NCBI GenBank assembly: GCA_954871525.1
Contig: OX940863.1
Span: 37,434,501 to 37,498,500, forward strand
From: Parietaria judaica
Lineage: Eukaryota > Streptophyta > Magnoliopsida > Rosales > Urticaceae
Length of the DNA stretch: 64,000 bases
Reading direction: 5' to 3'
The first letter of the stretch is position 1, and each line of letters opens with the position of its first letter. The translations under genes and the position numbers were made by a program. This document shows positions 23,205 to 34,828 of this stretch, one piece after another. The notes beneath the pieces were generated by a model that had not been told where the DNA came from, made no database searches, and saw only the letters and a list, made by a program, of their open reading frames with translations.

Positions 23205-23786
23205 CAATCTCTCAATCTGAGTTTCTGGTTACACCGTCAATCTCGTCTCTCTTAATTTGTGCTACAAAACGCACTAATGACGGCTACAAGCCTTATAAGC
23301 GAAAATTAAACCTAGGGCTAATAACCTGTGTGAAAAGTCTAAAATATCCTCGCTACATAATGCGTAATACAAAAATTCCCCCTTCGACCCCTGGAGGGGG
23401 GTTTACCACCCCCCCTACACCCCCACGTCGACCTGTGCTTAAGCTTTGCGTCGGGTCTCGGTAGCTCTTCCGTGTAGATTAGGCTTCACACTCAACATCT
23501 AAAACCGGTGTTCGAAAATCTAATTCTCGATTTTTGAGAAGTGGATTTTAGACCGAACCCAGTTCTAGAATAATTAGGACAGAAATCAGAACAAAAATTG
23601 ACAATTTTTTTTAGGGTTACGTTACTTGGGACCGAAAACAGAACAAGCATAAAAATCTCATTTTTTTTATATAATCAGGACGGAACAAAATGCAAGACAA
23701 ATTTTGGGACAAAAAATTCAAGATATAATGCGGGACAAAATATCATATCCCAAATCTAAATTCTAAAAAAAAAACATAATCTAAAA
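23205..23786. other. Intergenic, no gene seen
   Basis: Short open frames here lack any protein character. A C-rich patch lies at 23380-23430. Repeated 'gggacaaaa' words occur at 23690-23745. Confidence 0.65.
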
Positions 23787-24141
23787 GGGAAACTTCAATT
23801 TGTATGCCCCAATAGGTATGTTTGAACGAAATTATTTCCGATTTTAATAAATTTCAAAATTATGCCCCCAAAGTGTTTGAGTTAAAGACCAAAAAGTGTC
23901 CAAAAAATTTTAGACAGTTTTTTCTGTATAATTTTCAAAATTAAAACTGTCTAACTGTAAGAACAAAAGTGTTTAAATTAAAGAATAAAAGTGTTTAAAA
24001 TTGAAAACTGTCTAACTTGAAGAGCAAAAGTGTTTGACTTAAAGACTAAAAGTGTTGTTGGAGCATAATTTTCAAATTTATTAAAACCAAGAACAATTTC
24101 GTTCAAACTTGTGTTTTGGGGTATACAAATTGAAGTTTCCC
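23787..24141. mobile_element. GGGAAACTT-type foldback MITE
   Basis: The left arm ('gggaaacttcaatttgtatg', 'gtttgaacgaaatt.tt', 'ttttaataaatttcaaaatt') is inverted at 24062-24141 with about 85% identity over ~80 bp. The middle has repeated 'aaaagtgttt' words. Flanking bases are AT-rich without a perfect duplication. Confidence 0.8.
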
Positions 24142-24993
24142 ATTTAAAACATATCCAAGTCATTTCTTTTTCTTTGTTTTAGCTTTGTTCTTTATTTTTC
24201 TGTGTACATTTTACTTAAACCGGTGTGAGAAGAAGAATGGCGACGGAGATGAAGAAAGACACAGACTTATTTACTCGTATAAGCAGAAGAATAAGAGAAA
24301 ACTCTAATGAAAATAATTAAAAAGTGAGTTTAATAATAAAATGATATTATGCTAAAAAAAATATGTTGAAAAATTTCTTGAAAGAAGACAAAAAACCCGA
24401 GTCCATGATTGAGATCCAAATACGGGACAAAAATCCGGGCCCAAGGGAGAATGACGTGGCGGTTATCAGACTTTTTTTTTTTTTTTTTTTGGTCTTACAT
24501 TTTCATTTTTAGTCCTAATTGATCTATTTTAAAGCAAATTTTGGAGACAATACATATCTCTGGCATGTTTGCAAATTTTAGCTTTTAATATAGTCGTAAT
24601 ATAGCATGTAATATTTATTAATTTCAATTTGAAAATTTTATCTGCGTATAAATTGTAATATTTCATATTTTAAGTTATTTTTCGAAATTTTAAAAAGCAA
24701 TATTTATCAAACCTAATTCTAATAAAGTTGAATTTGTCTTACCATCAGAATGAGTTTGGCAGTATTCCATTTAGACTAGTGAAAAATCTATGGAAAAATT
24801 ATAAATTCCTTGTGAAATATAACAAACACACCATCAAACTACGACAATTCGACATCGTAATTTAATTTCTATGTCTGCTCAGCACACTTTTTTTCTTGCC
24901 ATTATCTTATCATTTTAACTTCAAATTGCTCGACTGTTAACTTCTTTAAACATAAAGTAAAGATCTACAAATTTTGTAAGTAGGATTTATAAA
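24142..24993. other. Intergenic, AT-rich, no gene seen
   Basis: A T-run of about 22 lies at 24470-24491. No coding or structural feature was recognised apart from this. Confidence 0.65.
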
Positions 24994-25388
24994 GGGAATC
25001 TGCCAAAATGTCTAAAAAACATTATAATTAATTTTTTAATCTCAAATTCAAAAATTATAAAATTTCAAACTTTCATTATTTTTGGGACCATTTTATCCTT
25101 AAGTTTCGTGTGTTACCAATGACAATTTTTTGTACTGTCAAGGTTTTTCTGTTATCAAGTACAGTTTAGGATAATTTTTATGTTATCAAGGAAAGTTTAG
25201 AATTAAATTATCTTTTATAACACAAAAAATTGTCTTAGATAACAAAAAACTGTTATTGATAACACAAGAAACATAAGGATAACAGGGTATCAAAATGGAT
25301 GGAATTTAGAATTTTAATTTTTTTTAATTTGTGATTAAAAAATTAATTATGGCATTTTGAGGTCATTTTGAAAAGTTTCCCTTATAAA
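24987..25388. mobile_element. 388-bp foldback MITE flanked by TTATAAA
   Basis: The element is 24994-25381. It starts GGGAA and ends TTCCC, and its arms share 'cataattaattttttaatc' and 'gtttcntgtgttancaatnac' in inverted orientation. TTATAAA stands immediately on both sides (24987-24993 and 25382-25388), which may be the target duplication. It is non-coding and similar in design to the MITEs at 13864 and 23787. Confidence 0.75.
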
Positions 25389-25497
25389 TTTCTCTTCTTA
25401 GTAGACAAAAAGATTTCAATTTTTTAATATCTTATAAACTATGGAGTATGAATATTTTTAGCCTAAGTTAACAAATAATTAGGGCATTGTTGACATG

Positions 25498-27049
25498 GTT
25501 TCCCACCTTAACGGTCGCAGTGAATATGGATGTATGATATTTGCTCGATTAGGTGCACTGATCTTCGCGTTGTAAACTCTCAATCACTCTTTATATAGAT
25601 ATAAATATAGATTAAAGCAATATAAATAAGACGGTGATTTTTTAGAGAGGTTCGTCCCAAGGCGGTAGTTGACAACGTCCTCTGTATGTTTATTGAGATG
25701 GTGATGAACATGAACGGAAAGGTACAGACAACAGTCGTATTCGGAAAATAAAAAGTAGAACAGAGAGCAAAGAAGACTCTCCATACAGTAAAAAAGCTAG
25801 AAAGAAAGTTGTCAATAATTCTCTCTTTCTAGACACGTGTCTTGTCCTTCGTATTGAGTTGATATTTATAGCCTCCAATTCTTCCCATTGGTCATCCTAG
25901 AAATTTGGGGGTCGTATCTCCGAATTGACTGGACTGACTAGTTATCCAGCTGATATGTGCTCCACGTTTGCGCTCTTTCCGCCGAATTGGAGTTTTTACT
26001 GAATAAAGTCGTTGTGAGTTTGGGGTCGTATCTCCTTATCAATTGTTTGGCTTGACTCAATTGATCTGGACAAAATTTAAAGACGATTATGCGCTTCACT
26101 TGTCTTGTTGCTACTGTTGACGTGATTTCTCACCCCAACAGCCACGAAGCTAGTGGAGTTTCGATTTGAATTTACTAACGAAAAATAAGATGGATCTTGA
26201 TCTCCGCATTGTCAATACTGTAGCATAAGAAAATGAAAATAAAAGCTATAAAAACACGAAGGTTTTTTAGAGAGATTTGTCCCAGTGTGGTAGTTGACTA
26301 CGTCCTCTGTAAGTTTATTGAAGGTGAAAACGACCAAAACCACAAGCCAATTCTGATCGGGAAATATGAAAAGCTCTCAGAAAATACAAATCTCACAGTT
26401 CTCTCTTTTGTGATGCTTGAGTGTCTGTAGTTGTGCTCTTCTTATTGTATTTATAGGCTCCTTTTCTGCCCGTTGGAGCTTCATTTGAAAGTGGCAGGAG
26501 TGGCTCTGAAATAGGCGTTTGACTTGTTGCGTGTGTAGCGCTGTCTTGAACTTGACTTGGTTTGAATAATGGTTTGAACTTGGTCGTGACGTCTTTTTTG
26601 TCGGGGTTGTTGACCTTTGAATGGAGTTTTACCATTTCTGGTCGGGTTTCTTATTGACTCTTTCAGTCCGGGGTCGAGCATGGCTTTGGGCTGAAGATCT
26701 GTTCGGGCTTAGGCATTGGATTTCTTTGTAGTGGGCCTCAATTCAATTTCATGAGGCCCATCTACATGAATGTTTTATTCGTATATGCTCACTTTAGTCT
26801 TATTTATTTGGACCGTAAATTTAATTAACGTGACCTTATCGTTTTTCATTTCGAACGAATTTACACATCAACAACTACCGGATAGTTTTTGGGCCTTTGT
26901 TTCTTTAGCTTTTGTTCGTGGGCTTTTGGCTTATTGGGCCCATTTGAATATTTTATATTCTTTTTTAAACCTTTATTATTTTAATTAAGAATTTAATTAA
27001 TTTATAATTTGTACGACATGTTGTCTGATGACGAATATGTATATCAACA
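25498..27049 (-). mobile_element. Outer solo LTR of a nested pair, interrupted
   Basis: This LTR is read on the minus strand. Its 3' end is at 25498 (plus-strand TGTTGACATGG) and its 5' end at 27049 (plus-strand ATATCAACA), giving TGTTGA...TCAACA ends. A younger LTR (26115-26873) splits it. Shared internal words with the LTRs at 26115 and 34834 include 'agagaggttcgtcccaa', 'ggtagttgac', 'cgtcctctgta' and a TATA-like 'tatttatagcctcc' near 25865. Flanks GGCAT and TGCAT differ at one base. Confidence 0.75.
26115..26873 (-). mobile_element. Inner solo LTR (759 bp)
   Basis: Read on the minus strand, the LTR begins TGTTGATGTGTAAATTCGT (26873) and ends ACGTCAACA (26115). Flanks are GCTAC and ACTAC, a 5-bp duplication with one mismatch. 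A TATA-like 'tatttataggctcc' lies near 26450. It is the same family as 34834-35701, whose 5' end and 3' end match it closely. No internal domain is present. Confidence 0.85.
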
Positions 27050-27425
27050 TGCATGTGGGTCACTTTTGAAAATAAAAGAAAAAAAACTACTTAAAAAATA
27101 TAATTTAGGTCAATTTTGGAAATAGAATCATAGAAATTAAAGTTTGGACTTATGTACTATAAAATTAAAAACTAACGATAGACTCAATTTTCTTTCATTT
27201 AATTAATCTGTATGCATTTTTTTTAATCAATTTGCGAATTAATTTTAATATTTTTTTATATATTTATATAATCCATATCAATTAAAAAATATACAAAATT
27301 ATTAACATATATGCATAAACAGAATTATAATACATGCTATATATTAATAATAATACTTACTCATTTATATTTAAATTAATACAAATAATAAAAATGTATT
27401 AAAAAAATTAAAAAGTAACTCTTAC
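27050..27425. other. AT-rich spacer
   Basis: This is low-complexity AT-rich sequence between the nested LTRs and the first CACTA element. No feature was seen. Confidence 0.7.
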
Positions 27426-27428
27426 CGT

Positions 27429-27965
27429 CACTAGTACAAAAAGTGGATTCGACTACACTTAAAAAGTGTAGTCAAAGAGTTTCAACTACACTTCTTATGT
27501 GTCGTTGGATCCTCCATCGTCTGATATCCGACTACGGATAATCTTCCGTAGTCGGAAGTTCACTTCGACTACACATAATAAGTGTAGTCGGAAGCCATTA
27601 TAGCCGCGGCGAGTTTTCAATCTACGTCGCGGCTCATCTTCCGACGACACTTATATGTGTAGTCGAAGGTGCTTTGAAAATCAATAAATATCTCTCAGCC
27701 AAAATGTACGCCGCGACAGGATATAACCATGCCGCGGCGGGTTCCCAAAAGGCCGTGGCTTAGTGATTTTGCGCCGCGGCATCCTAGCATCCAATGATAT
27801 ACTAGCCGCGACGTAATATCAACCTGCCGCGGCGTATGTGTGCCCCTCCCTCATATACGCCGCGGCCTGTGTATTTTGCGCCACGGCGTATTTGCATTCG
27901 GCGACACTTATATGTGTCATAACAGTGTATAAACGCCGCGGCTAAATATAGATATGTCGCGGCGT
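27429..27965. repeat. E1 end-A subterminal array
   Basis: Inverted-repeat words 'gactacacttaaaaagtgta' plus 'gtc', 'cgactacacataataagtgt' and many CGCCGCGG or near GCCGCGGC palindromes repeat at short spacing. In En/Spm such subterminal repeats are the binding sites of the accessory TNPA-type protein; here that role is inferred. Confidence 0.8.
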
Positions 27966-28049
27966 GTTTCAGGCTGGAATTAAAAATTTTGGCTTCCTAC
28001 TACGCTTTCATTATCCGTCGTTGAAAATTCAATAAAATAATTGAAAAAA

Positions 28050-28071
28050 CCGGGCGATTAAAATTGCCCGG
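28050..28071 (-). other. GC hairpin plus T-run downstream of gene 3 (E1)
   Basis: Read on the minus strand, CCGGGCAATT-TT-AATCGCCCGG is a 10-bp stem (one G-U pair) with almost no loop, followed at once by six T. The same structure occupies the same position in E2 (39303-39322) and E3 (53623-53643). Confidence 0.8.
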
Positions 28072-28311
28072 ATGCTATGGTATCACCTGTCAATCATAAA
28101 TAATAGATATTTTATATAATAAATTACAAAATTAACCGAATAAATAACAAAATTAACCGATCCATACAAATAACCTTCCGTACCAACCAAAAATATCGTT
28201 CATAAACAAAACTATCATAATATAGTATCATAATATTCTATTGTTCACCATACTTAGCAAATTTTTGAATAAAATATAAACCTAATCTAATTCTAAGAGA
28301 ATCTATCTCTT

Positions 28312-30979
28312 TTACACTATAAATAGTTTTTTTTTTTTTTTTTTATCAACAAAAGTAGTACCCTTTAATTTGATGTCGTGCATGAACTTCATGACGAAGT
28401 ATCCGCACTCGTGATTTCCCGGTTGTTTCGGACATGATTTTGAAATCGCTACTTTGATCTCCGAGTGCGGATTGAAGCCGGTTGTATGGTGTAACGTGAA
28501 CACAGCCCCGAGCCTACAAAAAAAGTTAAACGTTAAATATATGCAACCTTTTATTTGAAATACATCAATAATAAACATAGAATTTAAATATTCGAGAATA
28601 CTTACTTTTCAAAAAAAACGTGGATAAATGCTCATTCAAACCCCTTGAATTTTTAAGTGAATAAAATATGGTCACGCTATTACGCCACGGGTTATACACG
28701 AGGAGAGTCCAATGATGGTGACTATTGTATGGCATCAACCACAATTTGTCTTTCTTGCATTTCGATATATTATTGAAGCAAACCGCCACATCCTTGTCCA
28801 ATTCTTTTAACCTCGCTTCTTCGTCGGAGTAAGAGTTGTAGTTCATGTCGTTATACGGCAAAAGGAAACCGTACAATTCCCTCTTATCACTTTTTAGCAT
28901 GAATGTTTGTAACAAATAACTACAAATATATACAAACATAATATAAGTAAAGGTAGAATAAATTATCCATATTTTCAAATCATTAAGAAATAAAGAAATA
29001 AGTATGTAAAAATAGAAAATATACCTTTGACAAGTCGTTATCCAATTCACACACAAGTCCTCGGACAATAGGAATTCGCGCACATCATCGAAGCATAACC
29101 AAATTGAATCGTTACCCAAACTTGCATCAAGCTTAACTTCGAGTATTTGATTCTTTGCGAGCATATAATTGTTGGCATAATCGGCCAATGCTCTCAAATC
29201 CGAGACAACGAATTCGTACTTAATCTTTTTTTCATCTTGCGGACTTTTGTCAACCTCTTTTGGCTTGGGTTTGGGAGATCGACTACTCGTGGAACCGACA
29301 TTCTTGATTAACCTTGTCGGCCAAGGAACAAAGTACCCGATCGCGTCTTTGAGATATTCCAAACATTGTGTTTCCATCGGGAGAGGAATTTTAGGCATTT
29401 TAGAATAAACCGCTTCAATTAACACTCGGCTATATTCTCTCGCATGTGCTACTTTGACAAACGGTTCCTCGTCCGTGACACTACCTTGATATGCTCTCCC
29501 CCTTGCGTCGTATTCTTCAAAAAAGTCCAAGTAGAGAAAACAGACGAGGCCTCTATCACCCGAAACGAGTGTCCTTGGATGAGACGTCGCCGGTTGTAAA
29601 TCCACCGAGCTCATTCCGCGAACACCGCTTCCACTGTCGATCGGAGTGCCGCCACGGGATCAATGATCGTTACTCCCTTCAAAATTTTGAGACATTGATT
29701 GTTGAACGAATTGTTCCATTTTATCCTTCCATTCTTCCAAGCCGCTTCTTTCGCCTAACTTTTCAATTTCATTTCTGTAATTTCCGCTTGGAGGCTTTTA
29801 ACGACGGGATTGGACGTTGAGTTGGATGCTCGGTGATATGCTCGCTTTGTGACGTATTTTGATTGTCCCCGAACTCGTCCGGGATGGTCTTTCTTTACCA
29901 ACGCTCTTGTCAACACATATTCTTCCTCATCGGATTCCAACTCGCCATTTTCATTTTGCATGACACATTCGTTCTAACAATTAAACAATATATATGAGAA
30001 TCAAACTCCATATAATATAAACAAATAGAATCAAAATCCATATATTTGCACTATATTATATATGTACTTACTATTTTTTCCATTATTGGCTCAAAAGTTG
30101 GGTCCTTTTATGAACCATCGGGGTTCTTCCTCGTGACGCACCAAAGTGTGGGTTGGGTGGCCCATTCTCCATTTTCGGCATGCTACAAAACAAAATAAAC
30201 ATGTTATTAGATTCTAAGCAAAAAAATAAAATTCAAATACAAAATTAGAACCCTTACTAGTTTCTTACCGATATTCCGATATCCATTTTGGCCCGTTCTC
30301 ACGAGGTATTGAACTTGTTCTCTATGAGCTTTATTTTGCTTCGAGATTATTTAGAACCTTTCACCTATTCTAATATTCACAAACTCCTTCCATACTTCAT
30401 CTGTGATGCTCGTGTAATACTTCTCAACAATATCCGGTCGCACATAAATGCTTTTATCCTTAGGATATTTCTTGAATAGGGTAGAGAGATCATGCCGGAA
30501 TTGTCTTGCCGAAGCCGCGGCGCTTGATAAACATTTTGTCTTGAACCATCCCGGAACAACAAAAACTTGTTCAACTTCATTCCATATCCGTGATTTCATC
30601 TTAGACCATTGTTTTTGTCTGCAATCGATTATAATTATAGGAGCGAATTCCCGAGCTAACACTCCAATCCAACTACCTAAATGATCACCCTCTTCTCCTT
30701 CCGGTTGTTCTTTCTCATCAAATCGAACATGAAATTTTTCCCCCCTATGCTTTGCAAGAGTGATTCTTCTCATTACAGTCACTTTTCTTTTCCCCTCATC
30801 TTCTATTTTTCTTCTACGTTTTGGTTCATTATCGTCTATACCTCCATAAAACAATTAACTCAATCTTAGAAACTAGTCGAATCCAATATGTATACAACAC
30901 TTAATAATTCAAAATAAATAAATTAACCGGGTGATGCATTAGTTTCTTCACGTTCGGGTGATTCGTCTCGATCCGACAT
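28312..30979 (-). pseudogene. E1 gene 3 remnant: En/Spm-type plant transposase domain plus Ulp1 protease
   Basis: This is the counterpart of the intact gene at 50688-53395 in E3. The start exon is 30979-30928 (MSDRDESPEREE). The next exon from 30835 carries the plant transposase-like region (LSTLFKKY, RPDIVEKYYTSITDEVWKEF) but meets a TAA at 30351-30353, where E3 reads an Ala codon. The coiled-coil and Ulp1 part continue at 29961-29755, 29614-28565 and the last exon 28510-28312. The frame is also cut near 29755. In the Ulp1 domain the His (HHHWTLL) and Cys (HECGYFVM) remain, but the Asp of the FDSLK motif is Tyr (FYSLK). A dead gene is the only reasonable reading. Confidence 0.85.
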
Positions 30980-31396
30980 AGTGAATTAGCTAGTACTCCT
31001 AAATAAATTGATCAACAAATAATGATAAAAAAAACATCCAAGAAACCCACACATAAACACAAGCTCATCTACAAGTTCATAAACCCACCAAAAACCCCAT
31101 CAATAATTTTTGAAAAAACAAAAACCCACCAAAAAACCAAAACACGAATCAACAAAAAACTAAAAAGCATCAACAAATTCATTAACCCACTAAGAGATAT
31201 TCACTATATCATCAAATTATCATCACATAAACTATAAACAATTTAGGGCTCGGATTCTAACCTTGTTCAAAGTAATAATTCGGATTAAGGGATAAGGAAT
31301 AGACTTGTTGATGGCCGGCGTTCTCCTCCACGGTGGTGACGAGATGGCGACGGCGACGTTGAGGAGAAAAAGAGAGAACACCACTAATGGGTATAA

Positions 31397-31434
31397 GGTT
31401 TAGGGTTTAGGGTTAGGGCTTAGGGTTTAGCCAA
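31397..31434 (-). repeat. Telomere-like (TTTAGGG) words in E1
   Basis: Several adjacent copies of TTTAGGG/TTAGGG occur here, just upstream of the gene 3 leader on the minus strand. Similar words are at 49308-49360 in E3. Telo-box words are common near plant transcription starts; they need not mean a telomere. Confidence 0.7.
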
Positions 31435-31585
31435 TTTATTAAATTTCTAAACATGCGCATTTGTCCCAATAATTAAATTTCTAAACAAAATAGAATATCA
31501 TAATAGATTTAATATCATAGCATATTAATCTTACCTTATCATGATTGATATAGTATAATATGATATAATTTTAGTTACATTTGTG

Positions 31586-31835
31586 CAAAGCACCGCGGCT
31601 TGTTTAGTAAGAGCCGCGGCTATAATTTCAACGACACAAACAAGTGTCGTTGGAATACTTCACCGCCGCGGCTAATACCAGTATGCCGCGGCATATTTTA
31701 CAAAAATTTCACAGATGCCACGGGTTGATCGTATATCTTTTCCACCACGGCATACTAATATTATGCCGCGGCCATTATGTGAACCAACGACACTTATTAG
31801 TGTCGTTGAAAATGCAGCCGCGACTTATTAGTGTT
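31586..31835. repeat. E1 internal palindrome array between genes 2 and 3
   Basis: GCCGCGGC-type palindromes alternate with 'aacgacacaaacaagtgtcg', 'aacgacacttattagtgtcg' and similar inverted repeats. It separates the two gene remnants, as the arrays do in E3. Confidence 0.8.
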
Positions 31836-31996
31836 TACGTTAATTAATAAAACATGTCTCATATAACTACTTGCTTTTGATAAATGGACTAAAATGAAAT
31901 CATCAAATTATATAATGAAGTTATATTAAAATGTTTAACCATAAAAAATAACTCATTAAGTCTTTGAACAAAAATTATTACACAAAACTTAAGACT

Positions 31997-33340
31997 TTAT
32001 TCAATTTCTGTTGACGGGATATCTAGACGTCGCAACTTAGAAACATCATCATCATCAAAGTTCTCAACCTCTTCAATGCTCGGTAGCTTCTTCGAGAATG
32101 GTACGATGGTGGTGATGTCCACGGCTTCTTTGTTGGAATATTCTTCTACGTTTTTCGCCTTCACATGCACGACGAGAGATAATTCTGGATCAATCGGGTC
32201 CGAGACATAAAACACTTGAGTTGCTTGGGATGCCAATATGAATGAATCATTGGCGTAGCCCACTCGTCTAAAGTCAACAACTGTAATTCCATCATCGTCA
32301 ATTTTTACGTAGTTGTTGTCCGCCCATTTGCACTTAAACAATCAAACTCGCAAACCACAATAATCAAGCTCCCAAATATCTTCCACATAGCAATAGTAGC
32401 TCGTCGTAGCTTGGATTGGATTCTTGTCCTTGGTCGACGCAACATGCATTTCTTCCGCAAATAATGTAACACCACTGTTTTGTACGGGGTGTTTTTCGTC
32501 TCTTTCCCTTGTGTAAAACGTGTACCCATTAACGTACCACGATGTGTACCTAATAACTACTTGTGAAGGGCTACTAGAGATCTTCAATAGTGTCCCATCA
32601 TTAAAACATTAAAGATTACTAATTGTTAAAATTTATTAATAATTTATATATAATTATTAATTATTACCTAAGGATAGGCCTTTTGATTCCGCAACTGCGA
32701 GTTTGGGCACCCCTATTGGCGGGGATTTCGCGCAATACTCAGCACAAAATTCAACCGACTCCTCCGCCATGTAACATTGGACAATGCTCCCTTCTGGCCG
32801 ATTGTAATTCTTCACGTACCCTTTCAAGACCTTCATATAACGCTCAATTGGATACATCCATTGTACAAATACAAGTCCACAAAACTTCACTTCGCGTACT
32901 AAGTGAACAGTTAAGTGAATCATGATGTCGAAAAATGCGGGTGGAAAAAACGTCTCGAGCATGCATAGGGTTTTAACCAAATCCTCCTGTATCTCGTCGA
33001 GCTCCAATGTCTTAATTGTTTTGGCACAAATTTTGTTGAAAAACTCGCATAACTTGGAAATGGCATATCGAACTTCCTTTGACAAAATTCCTCGCAATGT
33101 AAGAGGAAATATTTGTTGAAGCAACATATGACAATCGTGGGTCTTCACTCCGATAAGTCTCAAATACTTCATTGAACAAACCTCTTGTAGTTCGACGAAT
33201 GGCCTTCGGGAACTTTTATGGCCGCAAGCCATTCGCAAAACTTCCTTCGTTCCGGTCTAGATAACGTGTGCATAGCCAGTGGTAAAAATGTCTTTTTTCC
33301 TTGAGTCTCAGGATGCAAATTGGGTCTTATACCCACTCGG
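31997..33340 (-). pseudogene. E1 gene 2 remnant: TNP2-like CACTA transposase, C-terminal half
   Basis: TNP2-type proteins are the DDE transposases of CACTA elements. The remnant starts abruptly near 33340 (IRPNLHPETQGKKTF), so the catalytic N-terminal half is absent. The DUF4218-like region follows (THDCHMLLQQIFPLTLRG, LVREVKFCGLVF, YVKNYNRPEGSI), with a frame break near 33190-33240. After an intron (about 32590-32665) the DUF4216-like C-terminal region runs to 31997 (SWYVNGYTFYTRERDEKHP, FYVSDPIDPELSLVVH). An in-frame TGA stands at about 32333 where E3 has an Ala codon. Broken and truncated. Confidence 0.85.
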
Positions 33341-33429
33341 CGAGGCGGGCGACGGCGCGAGGGAGAATTAGGGTTTTTTTTTTTTTAACCTTCGAGCGAA
33401 ATGAATCTGCTTGGTATTTCGCTTTAAAA

Positions 33430-33898
33430 CACGACACCCGCCGCGACGTGTTTAAGTAAACGCCGCGGCTGATCTTCATTGACGACACATATGTGTGTCG
33501 CCTATTATCTATGTCGTTTTGTTTTTAAACGCGCCGCGGCGAGTAGTTTTTTTTTTTTTTTTTTTACAGCACTCCCGACTACGGAAATACATGTGTTGTT
33601 GGAAATCAAATACGCCGCGGCCAATTAAATTAGCCTCGGCACATTTTGACTCAAACGACATACTGCAAACGACGGAAATATATGTGTCGTCGTTAGTTAA
33701 TTCACCGCGGCTCTGTATATTTTGCCGCGGCGAGACGTGATTTCCGACGACATATAATTATTTCCGTAGTTCAAACCCAATATTATTTTCATTTCTAACG
33801 ACACATCAACACATATGTAGTTGAAACGTCAGTTCCAACTACACATAATAATTTCCGTAGTTGATTCTCCGTAGTATAATCTCATGTTTGTAGTAGTG
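33430..33898. repeat. E1 end-B subterminal array
   Basis: GCCGCGGC and near-palindromes alternate with 'gacgacacatatgtgtgtcg', 'cgacggaaatatatgtgtcg' and 'aactacacataataatttcc' words. The terminal 50 bp (reverse-complement reading CACTACTACAAACATGAGAT, then TATACTACGGAG) match the left end of E3, not the left end of E1. Confidence 0.8.
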
Positions 33899-33901
33899 CG
33901 T

Positions 33902-34828
33902 TGCTACTAAATATAGTGCACTACTATAGCTCGTAATAGAATCCCACCTTTTTAGACTTGGTGAAAAGTCAGTCGAAGCTATCGTGTGAAGCGAGATTGC
34001 GAGGCATGCGATCAGATATTCCATTTCAGATCCCAAAAGGCTGTGTGCATTTCTACAAAGAAGGAATTAGGAAACCGAGTCAGATCAAATATTCCATTTC
34101 AGATCCTCATTCCATGCATTATTTTACTCACTTTTATCCTGCTGCACGGTTCACAACTTCACATATATATATACGTGTATAAAGTCTACTATATATGTAA
34201 ATGTGAAATCATATATCTTTTTTACGTTTTATTTTTAATAAAAGAATGAGGCCCGACATCTCGCATGTGATCTCGAATGCCAACTTTGTAGGTTGGTATC
34301 CAAAAACACAAAGTAAGAAACGAGGCTCTGAATAAGATGAATGAAGATATCAGAGTTTACAAAGAAACGAAACTAACCTAACTATTCAATGATCTTTATT
34401 TATTTTTTGTTCTTTGTTTTTTTTTTTTTTTTTTTTATCTAAAGAACATAATCGTGAAAAATGTGAAATGGATTTGATGACGTGAAGATTGACTTCACTA
34501 GCCAGGAAATTATCGTGAAACTAATTTGAGTTTAATTTCACTATTTTTTGTGTGAAGTGATGAGTACATGACAACATCGTACACCAACAAGATATAACCG
34601 TGTTTACTTAGGACGATATAACAGATAGTTTTGTTAGTGTTGGCTCATTTTTGTTCAACTTATACTTAAATGAAAAAAAAATGTGTTTTTTTTAGACTTT
34701 CTCACATACCTCTTTGGAGAATCCTCTCGAATATCCCTTCGGAGAATCCCCTCAAATTAGAACATTCTCGGAGGGTTCGCTTGGTAGACCCTTCGTAGAG
34801 CATATTCTATAGGAGGGTTTGTTAGAAC
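33902..34828. other. Intergenic, no gene seen
   Basis: A 20-bp direct repeat ('atattccatttcagatcc') occurs at about 34014 and 34089. A T-run lies at 34418-34437. The region 34700-34830 repeats 'ggagaatcc/ggagggtt' words. No protein-like frame was found. Confidence 0.65.

Larger units (their letters stand above)
27426..33901 (-). mobile_element. CACTA element E1 (6.47 kb)
   Basis: The element is 27429-33898. It starts CACTAGTACAAA and ends TTTGTAGTAGTG, with the 3-bp duplication CGT at 27426-27428 and 33899-33901. CACTA ends with a 3-bp duplication define the En/Spm superfamily. It is oriented on the minus strand: end A (left), Ulp1/plant-transposase gene remnant, internal palindrome array, TNP2-like transposase remnant, end B (right). 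Both genes are broken, so it cannot encode its own transposition. Confidence 0.93.

Noticed and set aside
31397..31434. Interstitial telomere indicating a chromosome fusion
   Set aside because: There are too few, interrupted units, and they lie inside transposon copies; a promoter-type telo-box or chance is more likely.
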